The notes: generated from the letters alone by a model not told the origin. A stretch of DNA of 64,000 nt from Chloroflexota bacterium (GCA_016234595.1 JACRBG010000043.1:143526-207525), one strand, 5' to 3'. Positions 54,901 through 62,925 are shown, counted from the first letter of the stretch. A program made the numbers and translations.

Positions 54901-55205
54901 CGGATGCCTAAATCGGTAAAAACAAAGGCCCCTCCACCGGCTGGCTCAATCAAACCAGCTACTTTGGCGGGTTCAGCGTCGCCTTGACGCTCAATCCCCG
55001 GAATAGGTGGGATAAGGTTGATGTCACCGCGATTGAGTTCTTGGAGATTGGTAGTCAATTTTTCAAGCATCATATCGCCGAGGGTTTGCAGGCTAACCAC
55101 TGCCGCCACACCTGCCGCGATACACAAAACCGCAAATAAGGTACGTAATCGGCCTATCCGCAAGTCATTTATTGAATGTTCCGTATAAAACAGCAACCGC
55201 TGCAT
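51936..55205 (-). CDS. MacB/FtsX-type ABC exporter permease, double-length
   Basis: The 1089-residue product has two FtsX-MacB units. The first: an N-terminal helix, a large outer MacB_PCD-like domain (about 40-300), three helices with GGVGIINTMLVVVARRTVEIAVLKTIG near 330. Then extra helices (about 460-660), a second outer domain and a second FtsX block with TGGVVIANSVALSTMERRREIGIMKSLGVQ near residue 985. This is the pattern of the LolCDE/MacB-like exporters with a single double-length permease. It lies 5 bases after the ATPase gene, so they form one exporter. Substrate is unknown. Confidence 0.92.
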   Translation of the reverse strand: MQRLLFYTEHSINDLRIGRLRTLFAVLCIAAGVAAVVSLQTLGDMMLEKLTTNLQELNRGDINLIPPIPGIERQGDAEPAKVAGLIEPAGGGAFVFTDLGIRELERWIKDRDPQAVVSYRHQFARSPLANAGLSKAGQDETEPVIALVIQVKDADGNPVYPIYGEIRTLDGKLLSEVMREPTDIVVSDNAASEHDLKIGDQVNLGGAGDTLFTIRGIVPIEAEALTDNFVTTIFGFYYVDLSAVPLYTDYDPSLVTTDADGNRYAGQIYVRLSDTDPDHVRQLAQQLQDRYPFVNARTTADLRDRNSQIATALNNLMLIMGLMSLLIGGVGIINTMLVVVARRTVEIAVLKTIGLQGRQVTLLFLIESVLMGMLGGLVGVPFGLFAAWALRGFAGQIWGIDLDWVFSTGAVIRGFALGIIITTIFGFLPTLIAGQVRPGNVLRPNDTQLPSTGIWQSLLVMTVIFVTLGLIAWTILGNGISPDPTSRWSIVSVGAVLALSLGMGGAAVAAGRPFLKRRPQELGTRGRVGRFLLLTVGALFQTGLQGVLFFAIGIIVVAIVVTHLTVATALGALIIGVVAGLILSLHGLRTQPTLAMTMGGGLVGFVFMVGLGGAIGMVIGWPAYALLHQSHLDVWQTIVDIAMNIALVEAALILVALLFAVLWLLVELTSRFPSMGLPDVKVSLRALSSNRWRVSSTLLGFIIGVLALSLVTMLAIAVKRLFEISLEDTLGGNVFVATGFTSEETQNKLVNVLDTTEGIHSYTLVTNYITDFVELRKADGRVLKRQDLIAVMGRNVGGGLEETNRMTNFFDLTVGQIDGRSVTSTLPDKNFNEGNRQLNANDAGQRVVVVTGNEAMLAAGIESGDILVLEFPSSGEILKFRVVGVSDERLGDIQSAAGSPIYAPIDAFSLTRPNAIGAVVDIDESQIGHLRRRLSTEVGYTFVIEAKRLSELAQRLIDQFTLLPFLVSILTLITGGVVIANSVALSTMERRREIGIMKSLGVQRERVLTMLLIENGLMGLLGGLIGVGASVLLLIQIWAWIFEGDLTDAIPISTALGLMALCVGISVVAAMLTAWGASGEKPLNVLRYE

Positions 55206-55210
55206 TCCAA

Positions 55211-55942
55211 TTACCTTTCCAGCACCTGATTCATTAGGCGGTCTTCGGTCAGCCGACCATCCTCCAAAATCACCACTCGATCCATTTGTTCAGCAATGCT
55301 GACATCATGGGTGACCACAATTACTGTGGTATTCAAATTGTGGCGGATTTCCTTGAGGGCATTGATGACCTGCTGGCCTGATTTAGTATCTAAATTACCA
55401 GTCGGTTCGTCACACAGTAAAATGGGCGGGTCGTTGGCAAGCGCCCGTGCAATAGCTACTCGTTGCTGCTGCCCACCCGAAAGTTGACGGGGTAAATGAT
55501 GGGTACGGTCGGCCAAACCTAACATAGTCAGCACTTCATGGGCACGGTCATTGGGATCATATTTGGGATTGACGGCAAATCGTACCGGCAGAGCTACATT
55601 TTTGAGGGCCGTCAGGGTGGGGATTAGATGAAAAAATTGGAAGACAAAGCCGATTTTCTCATTACGCACGCGGGTCAAGTGAAATTCATTCATATCCGAG
55701 ATGTCAATGCCATCCAAATAGATGCGGCCTTTGGAAGGGGTATCCAAACCACCCAGCAAACCCATCAAGGTACTTTTGCCACTGCCCGATGGCCCGACAA
55801 TGGCTAACATTTGACCACGTGGCACATCCAAATCAATACCATTGATGATAGACAAGGAAGTCTCGCCTACCCGAACTATTTTATGAACTTCAACTGCGTG
55901 GACTGCGAGGGTTGATTGATTAGAATTGGCGGAAGCGATCAT
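55211..55942 (-). CDS. ABC transporter ATP-binding protein, LolD/MacB type
   Basis: The 243-residue product has Walker A GPSGSGKST (about 50-58), signature LSGGQQQRVAIARAL, Walker B LLCDEPTGNLD and H-loop VTHD, and belongs to the LolD/MacB/FtsE class that works with FtsX-type permeases. It overlaps the upstream xseB stop by 4 bases and is followed by the permease. The exporter is predicted to move lipoprotein or peptide substrates out of the membrane or to transmit force. Confidence 0.94.
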   Translation of the reverse strand: MIASANSNQSTLAVHAVEVHKIVRVGETSLSIINGIDLDVPRGQMLAIVGPSGSGKSTLMGLLGGLDTPSKGRIYLDGIDISDMNEFHLTRVRNEKIGFVFQFFHLIPTLTALKNVALPVRFAVNPKYDPNDRAHEVLTMLGLADRTHHLPRQLSGGQQQRVAIARALANDPPILLCDEPTGNLDTKSGQQVINALKEIRHNLNTTVIVVTHDVSIAEQMDRVVILEDGRLTEDRLMNQVLER

Positions 55943-56166
55943 TCGTCAAGGGCCTGAAACGTACTGCCATCGGCGGCTAATTGGGTGACCCGTAGTTCAG
56001 CGCTTTCTAATAATTTCTGGCAGTAAGCAGCTAGCGCTTGGCCCTGTTCAAATAAAGACAATGATTCATCAAGAGCCAAATTGCTGCCTTCCAGCCGTGC
56101 CACAATCGTTTCTAGTTGAGCATAGGCTTCTTCAAAGGTGAGGTTATTCAGATTTTGGTTTCCCAT
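55939..56166 (-). CDS. xseB: Exodeoxyribonuclease VII small subunit XseB
   Basis: The 75-residue product matches XseB: LTFEEAYAQLETIVARLEGSNLALDESLSLFEQGQALAAYCQKLL is the standard pattern of a small two-helix protein. XseB needs the large subunit XseA to degrade single-stranded DNA. XseA is not adjacent; it may lie elsewhere. The stop overlaps the start of the LolD-type ATPase gene, so xseB is the first gene of the exporter operon. Confidence 0.92.
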   Translation of the reverse strand: MGNQNLNNLTFEEAYAQLETIVARLEGSNLALDESLSLFEQGQALAAYCQKLLESAELRVTQLAADGSTFQALDE

Positions 56167-56302
56167 TCATATCCTCGTGAGCATACCCGCATTTTAAGGA
56201 GGCCCTCGTGTTATAATAAAATGAACAAGGGTCAGATGATAGGCATCTCTGCCTATTATAAGCCTTTACACATGATATTCGATTATTTCTTAGGGACGGT
56301 TA

Positions 56303-57178
56303 ATGAGTATTAGCTCTACAGAAACGCCATCAGCCGAGGTGATAATCCACCCCAATACTTATTCCAAAGCCAGTATCTGGGTGGCAGCTACTCTTGCCAT
56401 CGCTATTATCGGTTTATGGTTAATTGCTACACCAGCCGGAATTTTAGGTAAAGCCGATGCAGTGGGTTATGCCATTTGTCATCGTATCACCGTTCGTTCA
56501 TTTGAAGCATTTGATCGTCAACTCCCCCTATGTGCCCGCTGCACGGGCATTTATTTAGGGGTGGTTTCTGGCTTAATGCTGTTAGTCGCGGGAGGACGCT
56601 CCAAAGTAACCCGCTTACCCAATTGGCGCATTATGATTGTTTTGGGCGCATTCGTCGTGGCATTAGGCATTGACGGCCTAAATAGTTATTTCCATTTGTT
56701 CCCCGGTTTCAAAGGCATCTACACCCCCAACAACACCCTACGTCTGATTACTGGGGTGTTCTGTGGTTTGACCTTTATCAATTTACTGCTGCCCATTTTT
56801 AACAGTGCCGTCTGGGCCAAAGCGGATCGCCGTGCCCCCATCGAAAATTTCAAAGAGTTGGCGGGAATGTGTTTAGTCGCATGTCTGGTGATTGCCGCCG
56901 CTCTAACCCATCGTTCGGGGATTCTCCTGATTTTTGGGGTGTTAAGCGCACTGGGAGTATTGATAGCTTTAACCATGATATGCAGTGTTATGGCGATTGC
57001 CTTGATGCAGCGCGACCAAAGCTATGTACAATGGCGTGAGTTATGGCTACCCTTTTTGATTGGCCTCACCATTGCCATTACACTGATTGGGGGCATTGAT
57101 TTTCTGCGTTATGCCTTTACGGGGACATGGGAGGGTTTCAACATGGATGTATCGGCCATTTTAGTCTGGAGAGTGTAA
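56303..57178 (+). CDS. DUF2085 membrane protein
   Basis: The 291-residue product matches DUF2085: YAICHRITVRSFEAFDRQLPLCARCTGIYLGVVSGLML contains the conserved CHR and CARCTGIY motif (about 53-90), with several further hydrophobic helices to the end. The Cys pair could bind metal. Function is unknown. The ATG follows TAGGGACGGTTA and the next gene starts 4 bases after its stop. Confidence 0.88.
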   Translation: MSISSTETPSAEVIIHPNTYSKASIWVAATLAIAIIGLWLIATPAGILGKADAVGYAICHRITVRSFEAFDRQLPLCARCTGIYLGVVSGLMLLVAGGRSKVTRLPNWRIMIVLGAFVVALGIDGLNSYFHLFPGFKGIYTPNNTLRLITGVFCGLTFINLLLPIFNSAVWAKADRRAPIENFKELAGMCLVACLVIAAALTHRSGILLIFGVLSALGVLIALTMICSVMAIALMQRDQSYVQWRELWLPFLIGLTIAITLIGGIDFLRYAFTGTWEGFNMDVSAILVWRV

Positions 57179-57182
57179 ACCC

Positions 57183-57770
57183 ATGCAAGCAATACTTTCT
57201 GGGTTGGGATTATCCACCAGTGCAGGGCTAAATGCCTATCTACCACTGATTCTAATGAATCTCGCAGCACAGGCGGGTATTATAGATACTAAAGGCGTGC
57301 CTGCCGAAGTCCTGACATCCAAACCAGCCCTTGTGGTCTTTTTGATTTTGTTAGCCATAGAAACTGTCGCTGACAAAATCCCAGCAGTAGATAGCGTCAA
57401 TGATATTATCAACACCGCCATTCGTCCGACGGCTGGTGCGCTGATGATGGTTGTGAGCACCAGTGGTATGACTGGTAAAGTTGATCCCGAAGTTTTAACC
57501 ATCTTCAGTTTACTAGCAGGTGGGGCCTCAGCGGGGTCAGTTCATGCGGTTAAAGCAACAGCCCGCCCGGTAGTCACAGTTTCGACGGCGGGTACGGGCA
57601 ATATGGTGGTCAGCGTGCTTGAGGATATAGCGGCTATCTTTATCTCATTGGTCGCTTTGCTGGCGCCGTTCTTTGTCCTATTTTTCATGGCAAGTTTTGT
57701 GGCGCTCATGCTGTGGTGGATTTGGGAGCGTCAGCGGAAAGATATGCTGCGTCAGCGAGGATTAGCCTAA
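57183..57770 (+). CDS. DUF4126 membrane protein
   Basis: The 195-residue product matches DUF4126: SGLGLSTSAGLNAYLPLILMNLAA at the N-terminus, ETVADKIPAVDSVNDIINTAIRPTAGALM in the middle, then a repeated helix block. It has about five membrane helices. Function is unknown; such genes are common next to small membrane proteins. It lies 4 bases after the DUF2085 gene and 22 before the universal stress protein, which suggests one operon. Confidence 0.88.
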   Translation: MQAILSGLGLSTSAGLNAYLPLILMNLAAQAGIIDTKGVPAEVLTSKPALVVFLILLAIETVADKIPAVDSVNDIINTAIRPTAGALMMVVSTSGMTGKVDPEVLTIFSLLAGGASAGSVHAVKATARPVVTVSTAGTGNMVVSVLEDIAAIFISLVALLAPFFVLFFMASFVALMLWWIWERQRKDMLRQRGLA

Positions 57771-57792
57771 ACACATCGAGGGGAAGAAAAAC

Positions 57793-58296
57793 GTGGCTAC
57801 CTATCAGAAAATCGTGGTTCCATTAGATGGCTCTGGTTGGTCAGAACGGGCTGTGAGCTACGCGACTAAAATCGCGCTTGAAAATGATGCTGAATTGATT
57901 TTGCTGCACGTCTATCATTCACCACTGGCTGAATATGCCGACACGTTAGCCCTTTCGAATCAAGGGGAAATGGTCAACAACGAGCGCGATGAAATCAAGC
58001 GTTACCTGATTGCAATACGTAACGACCTCCGCAGTCAAGGGGTCAAAGTACGCGGGCATATCATCAATGGGCGTGACCCCGCCTATAACATCATCAATTA
58101 TGTGCGGGGTGAAGGTGCAGATTTGGTGGTGATGTCCTCGCACGGACGTACCGGTCTAGCCAAATTTTTCTTTGGTAGTGTTGCCAGCAAGGTCATGCAG
58201 GGCCTAGATGTCCCAGTATTGCTCGTTCATCCTGATAAACCCGATGAAATTGCGGAAGATACCAGCGATTTGGGAACAGGGGAAGATATAGCTTAG
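57793..58296 (+). CDS. Universal stress protein (UspA family)
   Basis: The 167-residue product is a single Usp domain: KIVVPLDGSGWSERAVSYATKIA at the N-terminus and the ATP-binding GxxG-type motif SHGRTGLAKFFFGSVASKVM near residues 116-135. It probably binds ATP and supports stress survival. GTG start preceded by GAGGGGAAG. The last ~15 residues are an acidic tail. It ends two bases before a decayed gene on the other strand. Confidence 0.92.
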   Translation: MATYQKIVVPLDGSGWSERAVSYATKIALENDAELILLHVYHSPLAEYADTLALSNQGEMVNNERDEIKRYLIAIRNDLRSQGVKVRGHIINGRDPAYNIINYVRGEGADLVVMSSHGRTGLAKFFFGSVASKVMQGLDVPVLLVHPDKPDEIAEDTSDLGTGEDIA

Positions 58297-58297
58297 T

Positions 58298-58568
58298 TTA
58301 TTGCAAATATTGACTCAAGCCGCGAAAGAACCAGAGGCCACCAAAAATGATTGCTCCCCCAAGCAACTACAGAGGTGACCCCACTTTGAGCGGCTTGGTA
58401 TGTGCCAATTGTTATAATGAGGCCTACGAGGCAAATCGCACCGCCAAGACCCATGTTTTTCATCGCCGCATCCCGTAAGGCATTAGGTAGGTTGGATACA
58501 ATAATTTAGGCGGTTCGTTTGTTAAGTCCTTTCTTGACAAGATTCTGCTCAATATCATAGCTGGACAT
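58298..58568 (-). pseudogene. Decayed small membrane-protein gene
   Basis: From an ATG at 58568 the minus strand reads SSYDIEQNLVKKGLNKRTA, then a TAA stop at 58508-58506 (codon 21), then continues in the same frame with an AT-poor, protein-like stretch: MKNMGLGGAICLVGLIITIGTYQAA, GVTSVVAWGS. A one-base frameshift near 58345-58365 then restores IIFGGLWFFRGLSQYLQ before a stop at 58298. The pieces join into a ~90-residue protein with an amphipathic N-terminus and two hydrophobic helices. Thus one stop and one frameshift. A sequencing error in each cannot be excluded. The rest of the gap to 58690 holds nothing else. Confidence 0.55.
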
Positions 58569-58690
58569 CTCTCATTTCATCATATCCGCCACAACCATAT
58601 AGACTGATTTAACTAGTCGCTCTTGCTCCATTTGAGAAGTGGGTAGATCACTCCTTTTTGATAGGGTGAAAATTGGGACAATAGGGGGTT

Positions 58691-59293
58691 TTAGTCGCCT
58701 GTATAGGCTACATTCAAGGCTTGTTCACGAGCCCGGCGCATCTGGTCAAAGTGATTGTTTTCATGACGCAGGCCACTGACCACCGCAGCCACTGCATTTA
58801 ATTGACGGTAGTATGAGGATTCAGGGGCAAATTCACGGAAGGTGTCCAGATGAGGGTTATCGGGCCATGTGTTGAGATAACTCAGCCGAATGCGACGGCT
58901 TTCTTCCAGACGGTGCATAACTTCCGCTTTGGTTTTCACCACATGCCAATCAGGTTCATAGCGCACCCGTACCCCTTGTGGAAGCACCACCCCCCGCGCC
59001 AACAATGATCCAAAGGCTGTCCCTTCTTCAGCGGTGGCAGTGACATGCAGCACCAAATGGGCCAAGCTCCACCCCTGATAGCGTTCTTCAGCCGGGGCAT
59101 AGGGATCATCGGCATCGGGATCATGCGGGATGAACGTCATAGCTTGGTCGGTGGTGTCTTGCAGCAAGTCCACCATCCGATCAATGGAGGCATTCGTCGC
59201 TTGTCGCAAGTTTTCAAGTGTTAAGTGTTTGGAAAATTCGTAGATGGTGACTTCTTTATTGTTTAGTCGTGTAAAATCGAGTAACAAGAGCAT
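58691..59293 (-). CDS. DinB-like four-helix protein
   Basis: The 200-residue product resembles the DinB/YfiT superfamily of metal-binding four-helix proteins: GWSLAHLVLHVTATAEEGT (H about 77, 81) and GLRHENNHFDQMRRARE (H about 176, 180) supply the histidine ligands. Members include thiol-dependent transferases; this one is not assigned. The ATG has GGGGAGA 5 bases upstream. It is the last gene of the riboswitch-controlled thiamine operon, 27 bases after DUF402. Confidence 0.75.
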   Translation of the reverse strand: MLLLLDFTRLNNKEVTIYEFSKHLTLENLRQATNASIDRMVDLLQDTTDQAMTFIPHDPDADDPYAPAEERYQGWSLAHLVLHVTATAEEGTAFGSLLARGVVLPQGVRVRYEPDWHVVKTKAEVMHRLEESRRIRLSYLNTWPDNPHLDTFREFAPESSYYRQLNAVAAVVSGLRHENNHFDQMRRAREQALNVAYTGD

Positions 59294-59320
59294 TTTCTCC
59301 CCAAAATCATCATGGAATCA

Positions 59321-59797
59321 CTAAGGTTGGATCGCTGTGAAAGGCCCCCATCGTGTCTCAACCAGATGTAATAACTCAGCCAATGCTGCCTGAGCCTGTT
59401 GGCGAGTCAAATCATCAAGGTCGAGAATCGCAAATTCATCCTCGTCCAACACCAATACGCGCCCGTCAGGATAGATCATGACATCCAAGGCAAGGTCTTC
59501 CGCGTAGATCGCGTCGGTTTCTAAACGAGCCGGACGGGTAATATTGCAATACCAGCCTTCAAGCGAATTACTATCTCGATGATGTAAGGCGAAAATATTG
59601 TACCAACGGTCAGAAAAAAACCACTCCAACATCCGATCACCCTTCTTAAAGGTGTGATAGGGCGTTGGGTAATCATTGCGGGCAAAATAGGCCTCCAATA
59701 AAACGCTGGTCGGGGTGCGTTCCAATTCAACTCCGCTATATTGCAGGATTTGTTGACCTTGATGATTCAATTTGTAGACGGTGATATTCTGACCCAT
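59321..59797 (-). CDS. DUF402 protein (predicted nucleotide phosphatase/RNA-binding fold)
   Basis: The 158-residue product matches DUF402: WYNIFALHHRDSNSLEGWYCNITRPARLETDAIYAEDLALDVMIYPDGRVLVLDEDEF with the conserved aspartates that bind metal. Family members hydrolyse nucleoside tri/diphosphates or bind RNA. Its ribosome-binding site AGGGGGT lies inside the last codons of thiZ, 3 bases before it, so it is tightly coupled to the thiamine importer. A role in thiamine phosphate handling is possible but unproven. Confidence 0.85.
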   Translation of the reverse strand: MGQNITVYKLNHQGQQILQYSGVELERTPTSVLLEAYFARNDYPTPYHTFKKGDRMLEWFFSDRWYNIFALHHRDSNSLEGWYCNITRPARLETDAIYAEDLALDVMIYPDGRVLVLDEDEFAILDLDDLTRQQAQAALAELLHLVETRWGPFTAIQP

Positions 59798-59800
59798 GTG

Positions 59801-60556
59801 TTACCCCCTTAAAGCTGCCAATAATTGCGTTTCCAATGCAATCATATCAGTTGGGTGATTGGCAATCCATTCTTGGCGTGGCCGAGGCAGTGGAACAGTA
59901 AGTTCTTGGACAATGCGCCCCGGACGTTGGCTCAACACCAATACGCGGTCAGCCAGATAAATGGATTCTTCAACATCGTGGGTCACAAATAGGATGGTAT
60001 ATTGGAAATGCTGCCAAATACCAAGCAGCCAATCTTGTAATTCGCGGCGAGTGAGTGCATCCAACGCCCCAAACGGCTCATCCAAAAGCAAAATATCTTG
60101 TCCTGCCAAGAACGTGCGTAAAAATGCGGCCCGTTGGCGCATCCCCCCCGAAAGTTGGGCCGGAAACGCATTTTCAAATCCGTTTAAGCCAAACAACGGC
60201 ATCAATTCACGGGCATGGGCTTTGGCCTGACGGCGATTTTTGCGCTGCACTTCTGGCGCCAGCACAACATTTTCTAAAATCGTCCGCCATGGCAACAGCG
60301 CATCTTGTTGGGGCATATAGGCCACACGCCCCAACCGCTTAGTAGTAGGTTCATTATTGATACGGATTAGCCCACTATCAGGTTGGAGCAAGCCCACAAT
60401 CATTTCCAAAAGCGTGCTTTTACCCGAACCACTGGGGCCAATCAGAGTCACAAATTCACCATCGGCTAAGGCCAAACTGACATCTTGTAGGGCTAGAACA
60501 GGTTTCCCGGCTTCTCGATAGGTATAAGTGATACGTTCAATTTCAAGTTTGGGCAT
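59801..60556 (-). CDS. thiZ: Thiamine-type ABC importer, ATP-binding protein ThiZ
   Basis: The product (251 residues from ATG 60556) has Walker A GPSGSGKST, Q-loop PQQDALLPWR, signature LSGGMRQRAAFLR, Walker B ILLLDEPFGALD and H-loop VTHD, in the SsuB/TauB/ThiZ class. The Q-loop LLPWRT is typical of this class. The start at 60556 has GGAGAGAGG upstream; a longer open frame to 60586 is less likely. That site lies in a stable hairpin between thiY and thiZ. It is in an operon under a TPP riboswitch, which sets the substrate as thiamine or a precursor. Confidence 0.9.
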   Translation of the reverse strand: MPKLEIERITYTYREAGKPVLALQDVSLALADGEFVTLIGPSGSGKSTLLEMIVGLLQPDSGLIRINNEPTTKRLGRVAYMPQQDALLPWRTILENVVLAPEVQRKNRRQAKAHARELMPLFGLNGFENAFPAQLSGGMRQRAAFLRTFLAGQDILLLDEPFGALDALTRRELQDWLLGIWQHFQYTILFVTHDVEESIYLADRVLVLSQRPGRIVQELTVPLPRPRQEWIANHPTDMIALETQLLAALRG

Positions 60557-60560
60557 GATA

Positions 60561-60615
60561 CCTCTCTCCTTGGCCTGCTCCCCCACCTCTTACCCGAGCA
60601 GGTCAAAGAGAGAGG
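60561..60615 (-). promoter_or_regulatory. Intercistronic hairpin between thiY and thiZ
   Basis: CCTCTCT (60561-60567) pairs with AGAGAGG (60609-60615), and inside CCTGCTC (60574-60580) pairs with GAGCAGG (60596-60602). On the minus strand the outer arm contains the Shine-Dalgarno sequence of thiZ (GGAGAGAGG). This could stabilise the thiY message and lower translation of thiZ. Confidence 0.6.
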
Positions 60616-60625
60616 CAGGAACAGA

Positions 60626-61687
60626 CTATTCTGCAACAGTCCCCGGCAAAAAGTCATTGGTGAAAACACTCGATGTGTCAAACGGCCCTTCAATGATGCC
60701 ATTTTCAATTAGGAAATCGGTGAAGCCTTGCCATACCTCAGCATTTTGTTGGCCCCAACGCGGCGCATCCGCCATATACTGATTAGCCAGCCACTCAGCA
60801 CTTTGAGTGACCAGATCAGCATCCAGTTCAGGTACAGCATCAAGCAAAATTTGAGCTGCCGCATCAGGATTTTCAATCGCATAGGCATAACCACGGGCTG
60901 TTGCCTGCACAAACGCAGCCACCACATCGGGTTGTTCATCAATCATGGTTTGGGTTGTCAGCAAAATGGGTGTGTAATAATCCGGTACACAATCCAAATA
61001 GTCTTGGAACATGACCGCATCTAGCTCTGTCCCATCAACCTGCGCCTGAATACCTTGCCAGCCATAGAAAATCCATGAAAAATCAACCCGCTCAGCATTC
61101 ATAAGTTCAATGGGGTCAGAATACCCAATATCCACGTAATGGCTGTCATCCCATGTTGCCCCATTGCATTCCAGTAGACGTGCAAGTATGGCATTTTCCA
61201 GATCGGGCTGGCTGAATCCGCCATAGGTCAGTGCGGCCAAATCGGCGGGGCCGTCAACGGGGTGATTCGCTGCAATCGTTGCAAAAGCCGACGTATTATG
61301 TTGAATAATCGCCGCCACCGAAATCACCTCCGACCCATCCACTAAAGCATAGGTGGTGAAATCTTGGAAGCCAACCCCAAATTCGACAATCCCTGCATCC
61401 AAGGCCGCCTCGACCAATGTATCAACGGGTTCAATGATTTCCACATCTAAATTGGCTTCATCGTAATATCCCAATGCTTGTGCCACATAGAACCCAGTGT
61501 GATTGGTGTTGGGCGTCCAATCCAGCATCAATTTGACTGAGGTGCGTTCATCCGCCTTCGCAAATTCAGTCGCTCCACCCAATGGGTCAGGCGTAGCTGT
61601 GCCACCATCTTGAGCCATGACCATCGCTGGTAGCAATGAAAGAATCATCAAAACCAGCATCATTTTTAGCGTCAGTTTCGTTTTCAT
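60626..61687 (-). CDS. thiY: Thiamine-type ABC importer, substrate-binding protein ThiY
   Basis: The product (353 residues from ATG 61687) has a signal peptide (MKTKLTLKMMLVLMILSLLPAMVMAQ) and the NMT1/THI5-like fold: VKLMLDWTPNTNHTGFYVAQALGYYDEANLDVEII is a well-known N-terminal signature of THI5/ThiY proteins that bind thiamine pyrimidine precursors. The riboswitch and thiN neighbour fit that role. The start overlaps the ThiX stop by 4 bases. Ligand (thiamine or formylaminopyrimidine/HMP) cannot be told from sequence alone. Confidence 0.88.
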   Translation of the reverse strand: MKTKLTLKMMLVLMILSLLPAMVMAQDGGTATPDPLGGATEFAKADERTSVKLMLDWTPNTNHTGFYVAQALGYYDEANLDVEIIEPVDTLVEAALDAGIVEFGVGFQDFTTYALVDGSEVISVAAIIQHNTSAFATIAANHPVDGPADLAALTYGGFSQPDLENAILARLLECNGATWDDSHYVDIGYSDPIELMNAERVDFSWIFYGWQGIQAQVDGTELDAVMFQDYLDCVPDYYTPILLTTQTMIDEQPDVVAAFVQATARGYAYAIENPDAAAQILLDAVPELDADLVTQSAEWLANQYMADAPRWGQQNAEVWQGFTDFLIENGIIEGPFDTSSVFTNDFLPGTVAE

Positions 61688-62607
61688 TTGGCTTCCACCC
61701 TTTTGTTTAAACTTTCGACAAGCCATACGCCGCCTATTTTCTGCCAGATCGTATTACTGGATTGGCGACCTACCAGCAGCCAGCGTAATGCCAGCATTTC
61801 CAGCAAGGTCACTAGCAATACCAGTAGCACCGTCAAGGCAGCAATGACAATTACAACTAAAAAAACCTGATCGGTATTGAATGAGCGATAGGAGCGTTGC
61901 AAAAATTTACCAAGTCCCGCGCCCGAACCAACATATTCCCCAATGACCGCCCCCACCACACTATAGGTTGCGGCCAGACGTAGTCCGCTAAAAAACGAAG
62001 GCATGGCTGTAGGCAAACGGACTTTCCACCACGTCTGTAATTTATTGGCCCCCATCGCCCGTAAGAGGCGCATGTGCAACGGATTGGTGCTGCGCAGGCC
62101 ATCCAATGTGCTGACCATAATCGGGAAAAAACAAAAAAGAACGACCACGATGATTTTGGGGCCATAACCAAAGCCGAACAGCAAAATTAGAATGACTGCG
62201 ATCGCAAAGGTTGGAATGGTTTGGGTAAGCACCAACAGTGGATAAAGAATCCAGCGCAATGGTGGAAACATATCCATAATCGAGGCCAATCCTAACCCAA
62301 TCACAGTGGCGAGGGCTAATCCGGTCAAAGTGGCCCACAACGTATTTGGGATTTGCGTCTCAATCAAATCATCCTGATAGGTTTGCCATGCCTGCCATAC
62401 TTCATGTGGTGTTGGAATCAATCGGCTGAGTTCGTCGCGGCCAACAGAATTAGAGTCCACATACAATTGGGTTGTTCCCCCCAGCAAAAACAATAATAAA
62501 AGCAGCAGCATGGCGACCAAAATCAAAATCCGCCCGACTTCTAAAGGCATCCTCAGCAGGTCTTGCCACCGATTTGTTTTTTTGGCAAGGGGTGTAGACG
62601 AACTCAT
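61684..62607 (-). CDS. thiX: Thiamine-type ABC importer, permease ThiX
   Basis: The 307-residue product is a SsuC/TauC/ThiX-type permease with six helices and the EAA loop region near residues 196-215 (RAMGANKLQTWWKVRLPTAMP). An extra N-terminal hydrophobic stretch occurs around 30-50. It lies 16 bases after the thiamine-binding protein gene and overlaps thiY. The importer order here is X-Y-Z. Confidence 0.9.
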   Translation of the reverse strand: MSSSTPLAKKTNRWQDLLRMPLEVGRILILVAMLLLLLLFLLGGTTQLYVDSNSVGRDELSRLIPTPHEVWQAWQTYQDDLIETQIPNTLWATLTGLALATVIGLGLASIMDMFPPLRWILYPLLVLTQTIPTFAIAVILILLFGFGYGPKIIVVVLFCFFPIMVSTLDGLRSTNPLHMRLLRAMGANKLQTWWKVRLPTAMPSFFSGLRLAATYSVVGAVIGEYVGSGAGLGKFLQRSYRSFNTDQVFLVVIVIAALTVLLVLLVTLLEMLALRWLLVGRQSSNTIWQKIGGVWLVESLNKRVEAK

Positions 62608-62623
62608 AAACAGTTATCCACTT

Positions 62624-62914
62624 CTAACGATATTTGGCGAGTTTGTCGTCAATCGTCGAGCCATTGATGGCATCTGAAATCTTGATAATCGTCACGGCCT
62701 TTTGTACCCCGGCCTCAAAACAAGCCTCATGAGCAGCTTGAGCAGCTTTTAGGCAGGCTTCCAATGAGCCTTCCATCACAGTCTCCATCGGTGTGACCAT
62801 ATGATAAATACCCGACGCTTTAATTGCGGCAATCGCCTTATCCACAACTGGATAGGGGTCATCCGTAAATGGCAACACCTGAACACCAACCACAACTGTT
62901 CGAGGATTAGGCAT
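62624..62914 (-). CDS. Thiamine-binding protein (MTH1187/UPF0045 family)
   Basis: The 96-residue product belongs to the MTH1187/YkoF-related family: VGVQVLPFTDDPYPVVDKAIAAIKASGIYHMVTPMETVMEGSLEACL is the usual pattern. Members bind thiamine and are often in TPP-regulated operons. A role as an intracellular carrier or regulator is inferred. It lies 11 bases after thiN and 16 before thiX. Confidence 0.88.
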   Translation of the reverse strand: MPNPRTVVVGVQVLPFTDDPYPVVDKAIAAIKASGIYHMVTPMETVMEGSLEACLKAAQAAHEACFEAGVQKAVTIIKISDAINGSTIDDKLAKYR

Positions 62915-62925
62915 GTGTTTTTCCT

